A stretch of DNA of 64,000 nucleotides from an uncultured Paracoccaceae bacterium. GTDB lineage: Bacteria > Pseudomonadota > Alphaproteobacteria > Rhodobacterales > Rhodobacteraceae. Numbering within the stretch: the first letter of the stretch is position 1; each line of letters starts with the position of its first letter. Positions 8,876 to 18,189 of the stretch are shown in pieces. The notes below the pieces were generated by a model. It had not been told where the DNA came from and did no database searches. It saw only the letters and a program-made list of their open reading frames with translations. The stretch lies in assembly GCA_947497185.1 (NCBI GenBank), contig CANMFL010000002.1, positions 62,001 to 126,000 of the forward strand, given 5' to 3'. The position numbers and the translations under genes were made by a program.

Positions 8876-9145
8876 ATGTCTTGGCTTTCAAAAATCTTCG
8901 GTGGCGGTGCTCCTAAGGAGCCCATTGCCGAGGAATACAACGGGTTTCGCATCTTTGCGGAACCCATGCAGGACGGAAAACGTTACCGGATCGCGGCCCG
9001 TATCGAACGTGAAATTGTTGGCGAAGTGAAGTCGCATCAATTGATCCGTGCTGATACCTTAGAAGGTCTTGATGCTGCGATTGAGGCGTCGGCCGCGAAG
9101 GCACGACAATTGATCGACGAGCAGGGCGAGCGTATATTTAGCTAA
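8876..9145 (+). CDS. HlyU-family protein (89 aa)
   Basis: Small protein whose core (GFRIFAEPMQDGKRYRIAAR, IEREIVGEVKSHQLIRADTL, and ...LIDEQGERIFS) matches the short HlyU family, named after a Vibrio hemolysin activator but of unclear function in alphaproteobacteria, where it commonly follows rpoD-type or unrelated genes. There is no recognisable helix-turn-helix. It begins 3 bp after rpoD and ends before a 300-bp gap, so it is probably the last gene of the rpoD transcript. Name is by family resemblance, not a proven regulator role. Confidence 0.75.
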   Translation: MSWLSKIFGGGAPKEPIAEEYNGFRIFAEPMQDGKRYRIAARIEREIVGEVKSHQLIRADTLEGLDAAIEASAAKARQLIDEQGERIFS

Positions 9146-9446
9146 GTCTGTTACAGCTGGTCTGGTCTTCGGGTTGTCAATTTCTGATTTGGTTCGGCAG
9201 TTTTGCCATGATAGCACTCGAAATTTTTACATTTTCGAACATTTGATGTCGTTGCGTCGATACAGATCGAACGTTTGGCCGTTGGCTGGCGCGGAGATCC
9301 AACGTGCCTCGCTTGATCGCCTCAAAATCCACAAATCTATATGAAGCGTTTTAAAATGGAGACTACCCAAAGTCTTGCGGCTGACCTATAGTCACTGTGG
9401 ATAAGTCCAACTCAATACTCACGATGTGCAACGAACGAGGATTATT
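9146..9446. other. 301-bp intergenic region upstream of nrdR
   Basis: No open frame worth calling and no clear terminator hairpin. The sequence is moderately AT-rich (for example around 9215-9245) and probably contains the nrdR-ribD promoter in its right half. I see no convincing NrdR box. Confidence 0.4.
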
Positions 9447-9914
9447 ATGCGGTGTCCATTTTGCGGAAACGTCGACACGCAGGTAAAGGACTCGCGTCCA
9501 GCTGAAGACCACGTCGCCATTCGTCGTCGTCGTTTTTGCCCCGCTTGCGGTGGTCGATTTACGACTTACGAGCGGGTGCAGTTGCGCGATTTGGTCGTGA
9601 TCAAATCGAACGGGCGTCGCGAAGATTTTGATCGCGACAAGCTGGAACGCTCTATCCGCATTTCGCTGCAGAAGCGTCCAGTGGAACCCGAACGGATGGA
9701 TCAAATGATCAGCGGTATCGTTCGTCGTTTGGAAAGTCTGGGTGAAACTGACATTCCATCGACGACGATTGGCGAGATTGTCATGGAAAGTCTGGCGCGG
9801 ATTGACACTGTCGCTTACGTCAGATTTGCAAGCGTTTACAAGAACTTCCAAGCGGCTGATGATTTCGATAAATTCGTAAGTGAACTGCGCCCAGACATCC
9901 TATCTGAGACGTGA
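9447..9914 (+). CDS. nrdR: transcriptional repressor NrdR
   Basis: Represses ribonucleotide reductase genes in response to ATP/dATP. The zinc ribbon is intact ([17 protein letters not shown] and [17 protein letters not shown], i.e. CPFC and CPAC), followed by the ATP-cone domain ([20 protein letters not shown]). Length 155 aa is usual. The start at 9447 is chosen over an upstream in-frame codon because all NrdR proteins begin MxCPxC and an AGGA site precedes it. Its stop overlaps the GTG start of ribD by 4 bp (GTGA), a conserved nrdR-ribD pairing. Confidence 0.96.
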   Translation: MRCPFCGNVDTQVKDSRPAEDHVAIRRRRFCPACGGRFTTYERVQLRDLVVIKSNGRREDFDRDKLERSIRISLQKRPVEPERMDQMISGIVRRLESLGETDIPSTTIGEIVMESLARIDTVAYVRFASVYKNFQAADDFDKFVSELRPDILSET

Positions 9915-10999
9915 CACCAACTGCGTTAGACACCCGATTTATGGCGCTTGCCCTGCAATTGGGGCGGCGCGGTCAGGGGCAGGTTTGGCCAAATCCGGCC
10001 GTTGGTTGCGTTATTGTGAACGGTGGTCGCGTTGTTGGTCGCGGTCGCACGATGATCGGCGGCAGACCACACGCAGAAGTTGCGGCGCTCGCTGAGGCGG
10101 GTCAAAACGCGGCTGGCGCGACGGTCTATGTGACGTTAGAGCCCTGCGCACATCACGGTCAAACCCCGCCGTGTGCTGGCGCGCTAATTGCGGCGAAAGT
10201 TGCGAAAGTCGTGGTCGCTACGGGCGATCCTGATCCTCGTGTGAACGGCGGCGGCATCGCGATGTTGCGCGCAGCAGGGATCGACGTTGTCACAGGTGTG
10301 ATGCAGACTGAAGCCGATCGCGATCACGCGGGTTTTTTCAGCCGTGTGACCCGGCGTTTACCATATCTTACTTTAAAGGTAGCGACGACTTTGGATGGTC
10401 GCATCGCCACGAAAACTGGTGAAAGTCAGTGGATCACGGGACCTTATGCACGGTCGTCTGTCCATGCAATGCGGGCAAAACATGATGCGGTGATGGTCGG
10501 TGCTGGCACGGTTCGCGCTGATAATCCGCAGTTAACGGTGCGCGGTATGGGGCCTCGTCGTCAGCCTGTTCGTGTCGTTGTGTCCAGCGATCTTGATTTA
10601 CCAATACAATCGCAGATGTTTTCGACGACTGATGATGCGCCGGTCTGGTTGTGCCATGGGACGGGCGATGCGACGGCATTTAGGGCGCAGGGGGCCGAGA
10701 GCGTGCCGTGTCCTATGGTTAACGGCCGCGTCGACGTGGCGGCGGCTTTGACAGCTCTGGCGGACAAAGGGTTAACGCGGGTTTTTTGTGAAGGCGGCGG
10801 CGGATTAGCGGCGTCGTTACTAACTGCGGGATTGGTTGATCGACTTGAAGTGTTTCAAGCCGGAAAAGTCATTGGCGCAGACGGTATCGCGGCGGTTGCC
10901 AGCATGGACGTCGCGCATTTGGCGGACGCGCCAAACTTCAGACTGGTCGCCACGCGCCGAATTGGCGACGACGTTCTGTCGTCATGGGACCGCGTTTAG
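9911..10999 (+). CDS. ribD: bifunctional riboflavin deaminase/reductase RibD
   Basis: Second and third steps of riboflavin synthesis. The N-terminal deaminase domain (to ~residue 145) has the zinc motif [11 protein letters not shown] and, further on, [11 protein letters not shown]. The C-terminal reductase domain starts near residue 150 ([20 protein letters not shown]) and contains [17 protein letters not shown] and the [10 protein letters not shown] loop. Start is GTG at 9911, overlapping nrdR. The stop overlaps the convergent kpsC stop by 4 bp, with no terminator between. Riboflavin synthase, usually the next gene of this pathway cluster, is displaced 4.8 kb downstream by the capsule genes. 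Confidence 0.96.
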   Translation: MTPTALDTRFMALALQLGRRGQGQVWPNPAVGCVIVNGGRVVGRGRTMIGGRPHAEVAALAEAGQNAAGATVYVTLEPCAHHGQTPPCAGALIAAKVAKVVVATGDPDPRVNGGGIAMLRAAGIDVVTGVMQTEADRDHAGFFSRVTRRLPYLTLKVATTLDGRIATKTGESQWITGPYARSSVHAMRAKHDAVMVGAGTVRADNPQLTVRGMGPRRQPVRVVVSSDLDLPIQSQMFSTTDDAPVWLCHGTGDATAFRAQGAESVPCPMVNGRVDVAAALTALADKGLTRVFCEGGGGLAASLLTAGLVDRLEVFQAGKVIGADGIAAVASMDVAHLADAPNFRLVATRRIGDDVLSSWDRV

Positions 11000-13029
11000 C
11001 GCCATAAATGCGCGTAACTTGCGACCGCACCTTGCAGTTTTGCAATGCTTCTATTCCAGCGTGACGGAGCCGGAATATCGTTGTTTGCAAGGCGTTCGAC
11101 GACGATTTCTACGGGGCAAGCCTGTCCGGTTTTCGGGTCGAAATAACGCGGATAACGGATCAAAGTCGCATGAACGAGGCTGGTTAAATCAGGTGTCGCG
11201 GCGCGGCGCGGGCAGGGCGTACCACGGTCGTCGGTTAGCCCCCAACCTGCGTAGAATGGCATGCCCGTACTGACGACGGTTTTGTTGCGAACCAACGCTT
11301 CAAAGCCTAAAAGACTGGTCATCGTCCAGACATCATCGACCAAACTGAGGGCGGCGATAGGATTTGTGTCTGTCAAAATAGCGTCGGCGTAGTCGGCAGC
11401 GTCATGGATCGCGCCGTCGCGCAGACCCGCTTCGACATCGGGGTGGGGCTTGTATAGGATCACGGCGGCGGGGTTTGCATTGCGCGCCGCGATCAACAAA
11501 TCACGGTTCGTTTTTATGTCGCCCGCGCCACATTTGATCGAGGCATCGTCTTCGACTTGGCCTGGAACCAGAATGCGCCGCCCTGCGGGAAGACCGGTTG
11601 GCAGTGTTTGCGTTCCGGTGTTGTACTTAGAAAGGCCGTTTGAAATCAGTGACTTGATTAACCTGTTGGTACGGTCGCGTTGTGCGGTGCTCAACTTAGG
11701 TTGCGTATTGATGATCTGTTCGAGGCGGCTGGGTTGAGTCGGATCATAGTAAATGCCCAAGTCATCGCAGACGAGCGAAAGCGGCGCGATGAGGTCCGCG
11801 CCTAGGCCCCGCGAGCGTAGAAATCCGTCTTCGACCCGTACCACATCGTCCATGCAGTCGGATATTTTGCTGGCCCACGACATGCAGCGCCGTGATTCGG
11901 TCCGCGCTTTGTTAACTGCGTCTGGTCCCTCGGCGAAAATGACGGGTTTGACGTGGCCAAAGACGGCTTGCAATGGTTTGCGTTTCCACATGCGCATACC
12001 AGAAGCGACCCAACCCTGATGATCTTCACGCCATGCGCGAGCTTGTGCGTCGAGCGTGTCAATGACTTGTTCTAATTGGCAAATACGGTCACGGAACGGG
12101 TCGTACCATGTGGGATAGAGGATCATTGCGGCGGCGAATAACTGCGCTTTGGTTAAGCTGCGTTGGCGTCGATCTAATGGTTTCCGATCGTCCGTGAGGC
12201 CCCAGCCGATGTAGAATGGTTGGCCGAAAACGACGGGTTTGTGGCCCATTAAGATCGCTTCGAAACCCATTTGCGACGACACTGTGTAGACGGCGATTGC
12301 GCCTTCAAACAGCGCGTATGGCGAGATTGCTGTGTCGTTAAGCGTGATGCGTCCGGTGCAATCGGCATCTGTGAAGTAGCCTTCGCGGTGGCGTGCTGTG
12401 GTTTCGGGATGCGTTTTAACGATAATTTGCGCGTTCGGGTGCTCCTCTTGCGCGTAATACAACATCTCGCGAAAGGTGTTCAGGTCGGCGTTGCTGGCCT
12501 TGACCGAAGCGTCGCCTTTGGTCTGGTCGATGACGACGACGTAGCCCGGATCAGGGGCAGGGGTGGCCGGATCGAAGGCATTGTATTTCGAAAGATGCAG
12601 GTCCTGTAGCCTCTGAATGGCGGATTTCGCGCGGTTCAGGAGGGCGGTATCGTCGAGCGGATGCTCGGTGAGCAGGATTTCGAGGTCTGATTTTGTGGCA
12701 GGATCAAAATGCACGCCCTGCGTGTCTATATGAAGCCCAAGCGGGTCAGCACCATCGCGGCCTGTTAACACTGACCGCAAAAATGCGTCCTCGACACGGA
12801 CCATATTTGCGTCGGTCCACGCGGCAATTGTTTCACCGCGATGCGCGGTCGGACTATTGCCCCAAACGCCCACAAGATCGCCGTCGCTGGGTTTGCCGAG
12901 CGTGATATCGTAGCCCGCAAGCGTCATAATCCGGCGGACCCGCTTTTGCGTCAGAAATCCACCGTTAAAAACGTAAAGCCGCCGCAGAGGGGTGTCCTCT
13001 GCGGCGGCATGTCCGGCTGTGGACGTCAT
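10996..13029 (-). CDS. kpsC: KpsC-type capsule beta-Kdo glycosyltransferase (677 aa)
   Basis: Capsule polysaccharide biosynthesis protein made of two tandem, related glycosyltransferase halves (about residues 1-330 and 345-677). Shared landmarks occur in both: VRVEDAFLRS / VRVEDGFLRSRGLG, QMGFEAILMGHKPVVFGQPF / LLGFEALVRNKTVVSTGMPF, and YIGWGLTDDR / YAGWGLTDDR. In characterised systems KpsC adds alternating Kdo residues to phosphatidylglycerol as the terminal lipid anchor of group 2 capsules, at the cytoplasmic face of the inner membrane. It is 2 bp after the OPX gene and is the distal gene of the capsule cassette. Confidence 0.93.
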   Translation of the reverse strand: MTSTAGHAAAEDTPLRRLYVFNGGFLTQKRVRRIMTLAGYDITLGKPSDGDLVGVWGNSPTAHRGETIAAWTDANMVRVEDAFLRSVLTGRDGADPLGLHIDTQGVHFDPATKSDLEILLTEHPLDDTALLNRAKSAIQRLQDLHLSKYNAFDPATPAPDPGYVVVIDQTKGDASVKASNADLNTFREMLYYAQEEHPNAQIIVKTHPETTARHREGYFTDADCTGRITLNDTAISPYALFEGAIAVYTVSSQMGFEAILMGHKPVVFGQPFYIGWGLTDDRKPLDRRQRSLTKAQLFAAAMILYPTWYDPFRDRICQLEQVIDTLDAQARAWREDHQGWVASGMRMWKRKPLQAVFGHVKPVIFAEGPDAVNKARTESRRCMSWASKISDCMDDVVRVEDGFLRSRGLGADLIAPLSLVCDDLGIYYDPTQPSRLEQIINTQPKLSTAQRDRTNRLIKSLISNGLSKYNTGTQTLPTGLPAGRRILVPGQVEDDASIKCGAGDIKTNRDLLIAARNANPAAVILYKPHPDVEAGLRDGAIHDAADYADAILTDTNPIAALSLVDDVWTMTSLLGFEALVRNKTVVSTGMPFYAGWGLTDDRGTPCPRRAATPDLTSLVHATLIRYPRYFDPKTGQACPVEIVVERLANNDIPAPSRWNRSIAKLQGAVASYAHLWR

Positions 13030-13031
13030 TT

Positions 13032-14177
13032 TTAGTTGCCGATCAGGGTCGTCGACGCTGAGTCGAGCGCAGATACAGAGTTCAGCGATCCGGTCAGTGC
13101 AGCGATTGTTTTGTTGAACTGGCTGAACGGTGCTTCGGTCACGTAGACTGTATCTTCGTCACGGATCGCAAAGTCGCGGGCCATGAAGACACCATTTGGC
13201 CTTGTAAGATCAAGTACATAGACGACGCGTTGCGTCCCAACGAGATCGTTGCGACCTGTCAGCTGGTTCGCGATTTCTTGCGGTTCGTTGCGGAAGACAA
13301 ACACGCCAGTCGGGTCGGCAAGAGTGGTCGAAAGGCCGCCAACTTGGGCGATTGCTTCGATTGCAGAGATTGCTTGGGAATCGAACTGAACTTGGCTTTG
13401 TGACCCAGTTGCGCCGAGTGCGGTGAAGCTGCGGTTGTCCTCTTCTACGAAGATGCGGTCGCCTGCACGCAGCGCGATATCGCTGCCCGGATTGTCGTAC
13501 AGGTCATCGAACCAGATCGAACCAGAGTGGCTGCCGCGAATGACTGTGACCTGCGCGATTTCGGGGCGAATGCTAACGCCGCCTGCGGATGCGAGCATGG
13601 CTGCAAGTGTTCGTGTTGGACGTTCGATGGAATAAACACCCTGCGCGTTAACCGCACCGGCTATCGCTACGGTTGCGCCGTCACCCGCGAGGCGGCGAAC
13701 TTGGACTTGCGGATCAGGTGTTTGATCGGACAATTTTTCGCTGATGATGCGGCGCACAGCTTCTGGTGTATTTCCAGCAGCGCGGATGCGGCCAGCGTAG
13801 GGCACGAAAATGAAACCGGAACCGTCGACTTGGACTTCTTCAAGTACGGTTGCGTTCTGACCTGTCGGCACAAGCAAACCGTCGTCTACGTTTTCCCAGA
13901 TCGTCAGGCCAAGCACGTCACCGGGGCTGATCATATCTGACCCGAGGCTTGCTGCGTTGCGGAAACTGGATGCGAAACCAAGCGCTGGCGTGACTGACGC
14001 AATCGCGTTGACGCGATCATCGACGGTCAAAATAAAGGCGTCGCCTTGTTCAAGGACTGAACCAGAGAAGATTTCGGATTTGTTCGGACCCGCGCTTGGC
14101 AGGCCACAAGAAGCCACGAAACCAAGGGTCACGACGATAGCGACGCCCTTTGCTAGGCGCAATGTCAGGGTTTTCAC
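13032..14177 (-). CDS. polysaccharide export lipoprotein, OPX family (KpsD/Wza-like, 381 aa)
   Basis: Begins with a lipoprotein signal and lipobox VASC (Cys24). The polysaccharide export domain follows (about residues 78-160; ISPGDVLGLTIWENVDDGLL and VQVDGSGFIFVPYAGRI), then SLBB-type beta-grasp repeats (VAIAGAVNAQGVYSIERP; LGATGSQSQVQF). OPX proteins form the periplasmic/outer-membrane conduit for capsule. It lies between kpsS (192 bp upstream) and kpsC (2 bp downstream). The KpsM/KpsT ABC transporter and KpsE are not in the window. Confidence 0.92.
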   Translation of the reverse strand: MKTLTLRLAKGVAIVVTLGFVASCGLPSAGPNKSEIFSGSVLEQGDAFILTVDDRVNAIASVTPALGFASSFRNAASLGSDMISPGDVLGLTIWENVDDGLLVPTGQNATVLEEVQVDGSGFIFVPYAGRIRAAGNTPEAVRRIISEKLSDQTPDPQVQVRRLAGDGATVAIAGAVNAQGVYSIERPTRTLAAMLASAGGVSIRPEIAQVTVIRGSHSGSIWFDDLYDNPGSDIALRAGDRIFVEEDNRSFTALGATGSQSQVQFDSQAISAIEAIAQVGGLSTTLADPTGVFVFRNEPQEIANQLTGRNDLVGTQRVVYVLDLTRPNGVFMARDFAIRDEDTVYVTEAPFSQFNKTIAALTGSLNSVSALDSASTTLIGN

Positions 14178-14369
14178 TGCTTGGTCTCCTCGACCTATTA
14201 TTATTCTGCCTCGTGGTCCTACTTTTGGCGCAGAACCTTTATATTTGCAGTCAGGCTAGGGGAAAGCAGCATCAAAAACCAGATAGCTGGCGAAATCCGA
14301 CTTTGATGCATGGCGAAACTGTGACTTTTCAGCCGCGACATAGGCTATGACCACAAGTTGTTGTGGTTG
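14178..14369. other. gap between kpsS and the OPX gene, with a hairpin beside the kpsS stop
   Basis: ACCACAA-GTTG-TTGTGGT at 14350-14367 is a 7-bp hairpin immediately after the kpsS stop codon. No T-run follows on the kpsS strand, so termination there is doubtful; it may instead separate kpsS from the kpsC/OPX pair or stabilise the mRNA end. The rest of the gap presumably carries the OPX-kpsC leader. Confidence 0.3.
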
Positions 14370-15656
14370 TCAGGTGACAATGCGCAAGGGCTGGCGAGGT
14401 GGATTTTTGCCAGCTTTGAGCGCGTCATAGGGATCTTCGGCGGCGAGCATCATGTCGACGACCTGTCGCATCAATTGACGGCGACCACGGGCGGCATAGA
14501 ATCCGCCCGGAATTTGCGAGGTTTCGAGCAGGAAGCGTCTGTAATCTTTGTAGGCTTTGCTGTCGGGCCGCGTTGGGCTTGAGAAGAATTCGGGCAGCGG
14601 TTGTTCGGACACAAATTGCGGTTTGGAATAGACAGCTTGGCCGAACACTTTGATCGGAATGCCGCGCCAAAGCACCTGTTGTCCAGCCGTCGAGTTAACG
14701 GTCACAGCGGTGCGCGCCTGATCCAACAACCGCGCGAGTTTGCCGCCGCGCACGTAATGCACACGCGTGTGAACCCCGTGTTTTTTAGCGGCTGCACGAA
14801 TGAGTTTACGGATCGGAGAACGGTCATTTTCTAAAGGATGTGCTTTAAAAACAAGGTGATGGTGGCGGGGTGCGCCATTTGCGAAGCCGTCCATCACAAC
14901 GTCGATAAATTCGGACATGCGGGTGAACGGCGAATGCTTTTGAAAGCTCGCGTCATGCTCTAGCTGCATGAGAACAAGGTGATACGGAAAACCCCCGTGC
15001 CTGATCCGCATCGATGCAATCCGCCGATCAAGGGCGATAAACGGCATGAGAAATAGGCGTTTGGTATAGAGATATGCTTCTGTTGCGACGGGCAATTCGC
15101 GGTGTCGTGTAAAATTGCGGTAGTCGCGGTTCCGGAACATCACGAACCAATGGTAGAGTGCGCCGTAGAACACGTGTTGGCGCATGTCGCCCCAATGCGC
15201 GGGTGGGGTCGGGACTTCGAGGTCGGAAAGCGCGAGCGCCTGCTGCATCTCGGGGACTGCCATGGTCATCAGCCGCGAATGGCCGTTGGTGCCGCCGCGT
15301 TCATAGGTGACCCAATAGGGACGCATGTAGCCTTCTTCGAAGACATGCACCGTGATGTTTCGCGCCCGCGCAAGTGCGACGGCCTCTGCGTGAACAGCGC
15401 GGGTGTCGCCGTAAAGCACGATGTCGGTGATCTGACGGTCATCAATGATACCAGTCAGGGTTTCCGCCCAATCGTCGGGTTTGCCGCGAAACGGGATATA
15501 GCCGGGTTTGCCGAACCAGAACGCACGGTCGCCCGCGTTGAACCCGACACGCGACACTTGCACGCCCGCGGCACGCAACATCACCCCCAATCTATGAAAG
15601 AAGGGGCCGTGCGGTCCTTGCAGGAACAAGAAGTGGCGGTTTGTTGGGTCAGTCAC
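14370..15656 (-). CDS. kpsS: KpsS-type capsule beta-Kdo glycosyltransferase (428 aa)
   Basis: Capsular polysaccharide biosynthesis protein. The N-terminal FLFLQGPHGPFFHRLG and the motif VHVFEEGYMRPYWVTYERGG are typical of KpsS, as are VFKAHPLEND and TVNSTAGQQVLWRGIPIKVF. KpsS adds the first Kdo to the phosphatidylglycerol anchor of group 2 type capsules, and KpsC extends it. Same strand as the OPX and kpsC genes, 192 bp upstream of them. It is divergent from riboflavin synthase over 144 bp. Confidence 0.92.
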   Translation of the reverse strand: MTDPTNRHFLFLQGPHGPFFHRLGVMLRAAGVQVSRVGFNAGDRAFWFGKPGYIPFRGKPDDWAETLTGIIDDRQITDIVLYGDTRAVHAEAVALARARNITVHVFEEGYMRPYWVTYERGGTNGHSRLMTMAVPEMQQALALSDLEVPTPPAHWGDMRQHVFYGALYHWFVMFRNRDYRNFTRHRELPVATEAYLYTKRLFLMPFIALDRRIASMRIRHGGFPYHLVLMQLEHDASFQKHSPFTRMSEFIDVVMDGFANGAPRHHHLVFKAHPLENDRSPIRKLIRAAAKKHGVHTRVHYVRGGKLARLLDQARTAVTVNSTAGQQVLWRGIPIKVFGQAVYSKPQFVSEQPLPEFFSSPTRPDSKAYKDYRRFLLETSQIPGGFYAARGRRQLMRQVVDMMLAAEDPYDALKAGKNPPRQPLRIVT

Positions 15657-15800
15657 TGGTAAATTGCTAACTTAAAAAGGTTACGAAACGGTATCCGCCA
15701 TCTGTCTGGCGAAAATATGGCGGGGCTGTCAATGCGGCGGGTGCTTGTTTGTCGCGGGTTGTGGCGCTACGTCTCACATAACTTAGCAAAAGGACGACCC

Positions 15801-16403
15801 ATGTTTACCGGCATTATCACAGATATTGGTCACGTATTAGAAGTAGAGCAGCGCGGGGACCTGCGTGCGCGTATTGGTACGGCATATGATATTGACGGGA
15901 TCGATATTGGTGCGTCGATTGCCTGTGACGGGGTTTGTTTGACTGTCATTGCACTTGGGTCTGCGCCGCAGAATTGGTTTGATGTCGAGATTTCGGCGGA
16001 AAGCGTGGATGCCACAAATATCGGTCGCAATGCGTGGGGCGTTGGGCGTCGTGTGAACCTAGAACGGGCCCTGAAGGTCGGTGACGAATTGGGCGGTCAT
16101 ATTGTGTCGGGCCATGTGGACGGTGTCGCCGAGGTGGTTTCGATGCATGATGAAGGCGACAGCACGCGCGTGAGTTTCCGCGCACCGGAAGCACTGGCGC
16201 GGTTCATAGCACCGAAAGGATCGGTTACGCTGAACGGCGCGTCTTTGACGGTAAACGAAGTTGACGGCTCTGTTTTTGGCGTGAATTTCATTCCACATAC
16301 CAAGGTCGCGACGACTTGGGGGGATGTGGCCGTAGGTGATGCGATCAACCTAGAGGTGGATACAATGGCCCGTTATGTGGCGCGTTTGCAGGAATATGCT
16401 TAA
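15801..16403 (+). CDS. ribE: riboflavin synthase, alpha chain
   Basis: Converts two 6,7-dimethyl-8-ribityllumazine to riboflavin. Two tandem lumazine-binding repeats are visible: MFTGIITDIGHVLEVEQRGD...GVCLTV and GHIVSGHVDGVAEVV...SLTVNEVDG. Length 200 aa is normal. The start at 15801 has an AAAGGA site and the invariant MFTGI N-terminus; the 28 in-frame codons upstream are not conserved-looking. It stands alone here: the capsule cassette lies between it and ribD, and ribBA/ribH are not in the window. Followed by a multi-hairpin repeat facing convergent ftsY. Some schemes call this gene ribC. Confidence 0.96.
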   Translation: MFTGIITDIGHVLEVEQRGDLRARIGTAYDIDGIDIGASIACDGVCLTVIALGSAPQNWFDVEISAESVDATNIGRNAWGVGRRVNLERALKVGDELGGHIVSGHVDGVAEVVSMHDEGDSTRVSFRAPEALARFIAPKGSVTLNGASLTVNEVDGSVFGVNFIPHTKVATTWGDVAVGDAINLEVDTMARYVARLQEYA

Positions 16404-16497
16404 CGGGCGTAAGCGCCTGCGGCGAGCGGGTTGGGGGCGCTGCCCCCTTGGCCTGTCGGCCAATTCCCCCGGGATATAGAAAAAGTCAAAGAAGCTG
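16404..16497. repeat. multi-hairpin intergenic repeat, copy 1 (ribE/ftsY junction)
   Basis: Three consecutive hairpins: GGCG-TAAG-CGCC (16406-16417), GGGGGC-GCT-GCCCCC (16433-16447) and TTGGCC-TGTC-GGCCAA (16448-16463). Then CCCCC and the tail AGAAAAAGTCAAAGAAGCT at 16478-16496, ending one base before the ftsY stop codon. The G5 hairpin, CCCCC and tail recur at 42716-42763, also between a plus-strand gene and a convergent minus-strand gene. On the minus strand the tail is T-rich, so it may act as a bidirectional terminator. I recall similar elements at gene ends in other Rhodobacteraceae. Confidence 0.7.
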
Positions 16498-17751
<1,254 letters not shown>

Positions 17752-17911
17752 TGTCGGTTGGTCCTTTGTCTTATGAAAACAGACTTAACCTTTCAAATCG
17801 CGATATGAAAGAGGATGGGACGCGAAGCCAAGGATGTATCCGTCTTGCATAGCCCACGTTTTCGACTAACGATTTGGCAATGTGTAAGTTTTATAAGGAT
17901 CGGGTAACGTC

Positions 17912-18157
17912 ATGAGTAGCAAAGCACCGGCGCAATGGTGCGTCATATTAGCGTTTATTTTCGATTTGATCACCAGTTTTGCGGTGTTTGGATATTTGGT
18001 CGCCTTGGTCACGGGCGGGTTAACTGAAAACGGCTTTGCCTTGGAAGGGGCGGCTGCGCTGTTGGTGTTTGTTCTGGTGATTGCCTATTTCATCTTGATG
18101 CCACGGTACGCAGGTGGTCGGATTTGGCAGCATATTTATGGCGCCAAACCCCTTTGA
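17912..18157 (+). CDS. small membrane protein, unknown (81 aa)
   Basis: Two predicted transmembrane segments (about residues 10-34 and 45-66) and a short basic C-terminus with GGRIWQHIYG, which vaguely recalls the end of RDD-family proteins but is too short to assign. An AAGGA lies 12 bases before the ATG at 17912. It stands between the divergent ftsY and the convergent formate-dehydrogenase-like gene. Confidence 0.6.
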   Translation: MSSKAPAQWCVILAFIFDLITSFAVFGYLVALVTGGLTENGFALEGAAALLVFVLVIAYFILMPRYAGGRIWQHIYGAKPL

Positions 18158-18189
18158 AATCAGTGCTTTGATGAAATACGGGCGGGGCT

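Noticed and set aside
14350..14367. Hairpin just after the kpsS stop as a rho-independent terminator
   Set aside because: Stem of 7 bp but no T-run on the kpsS strand; recorded only as a weak hairpin in the gap entry.
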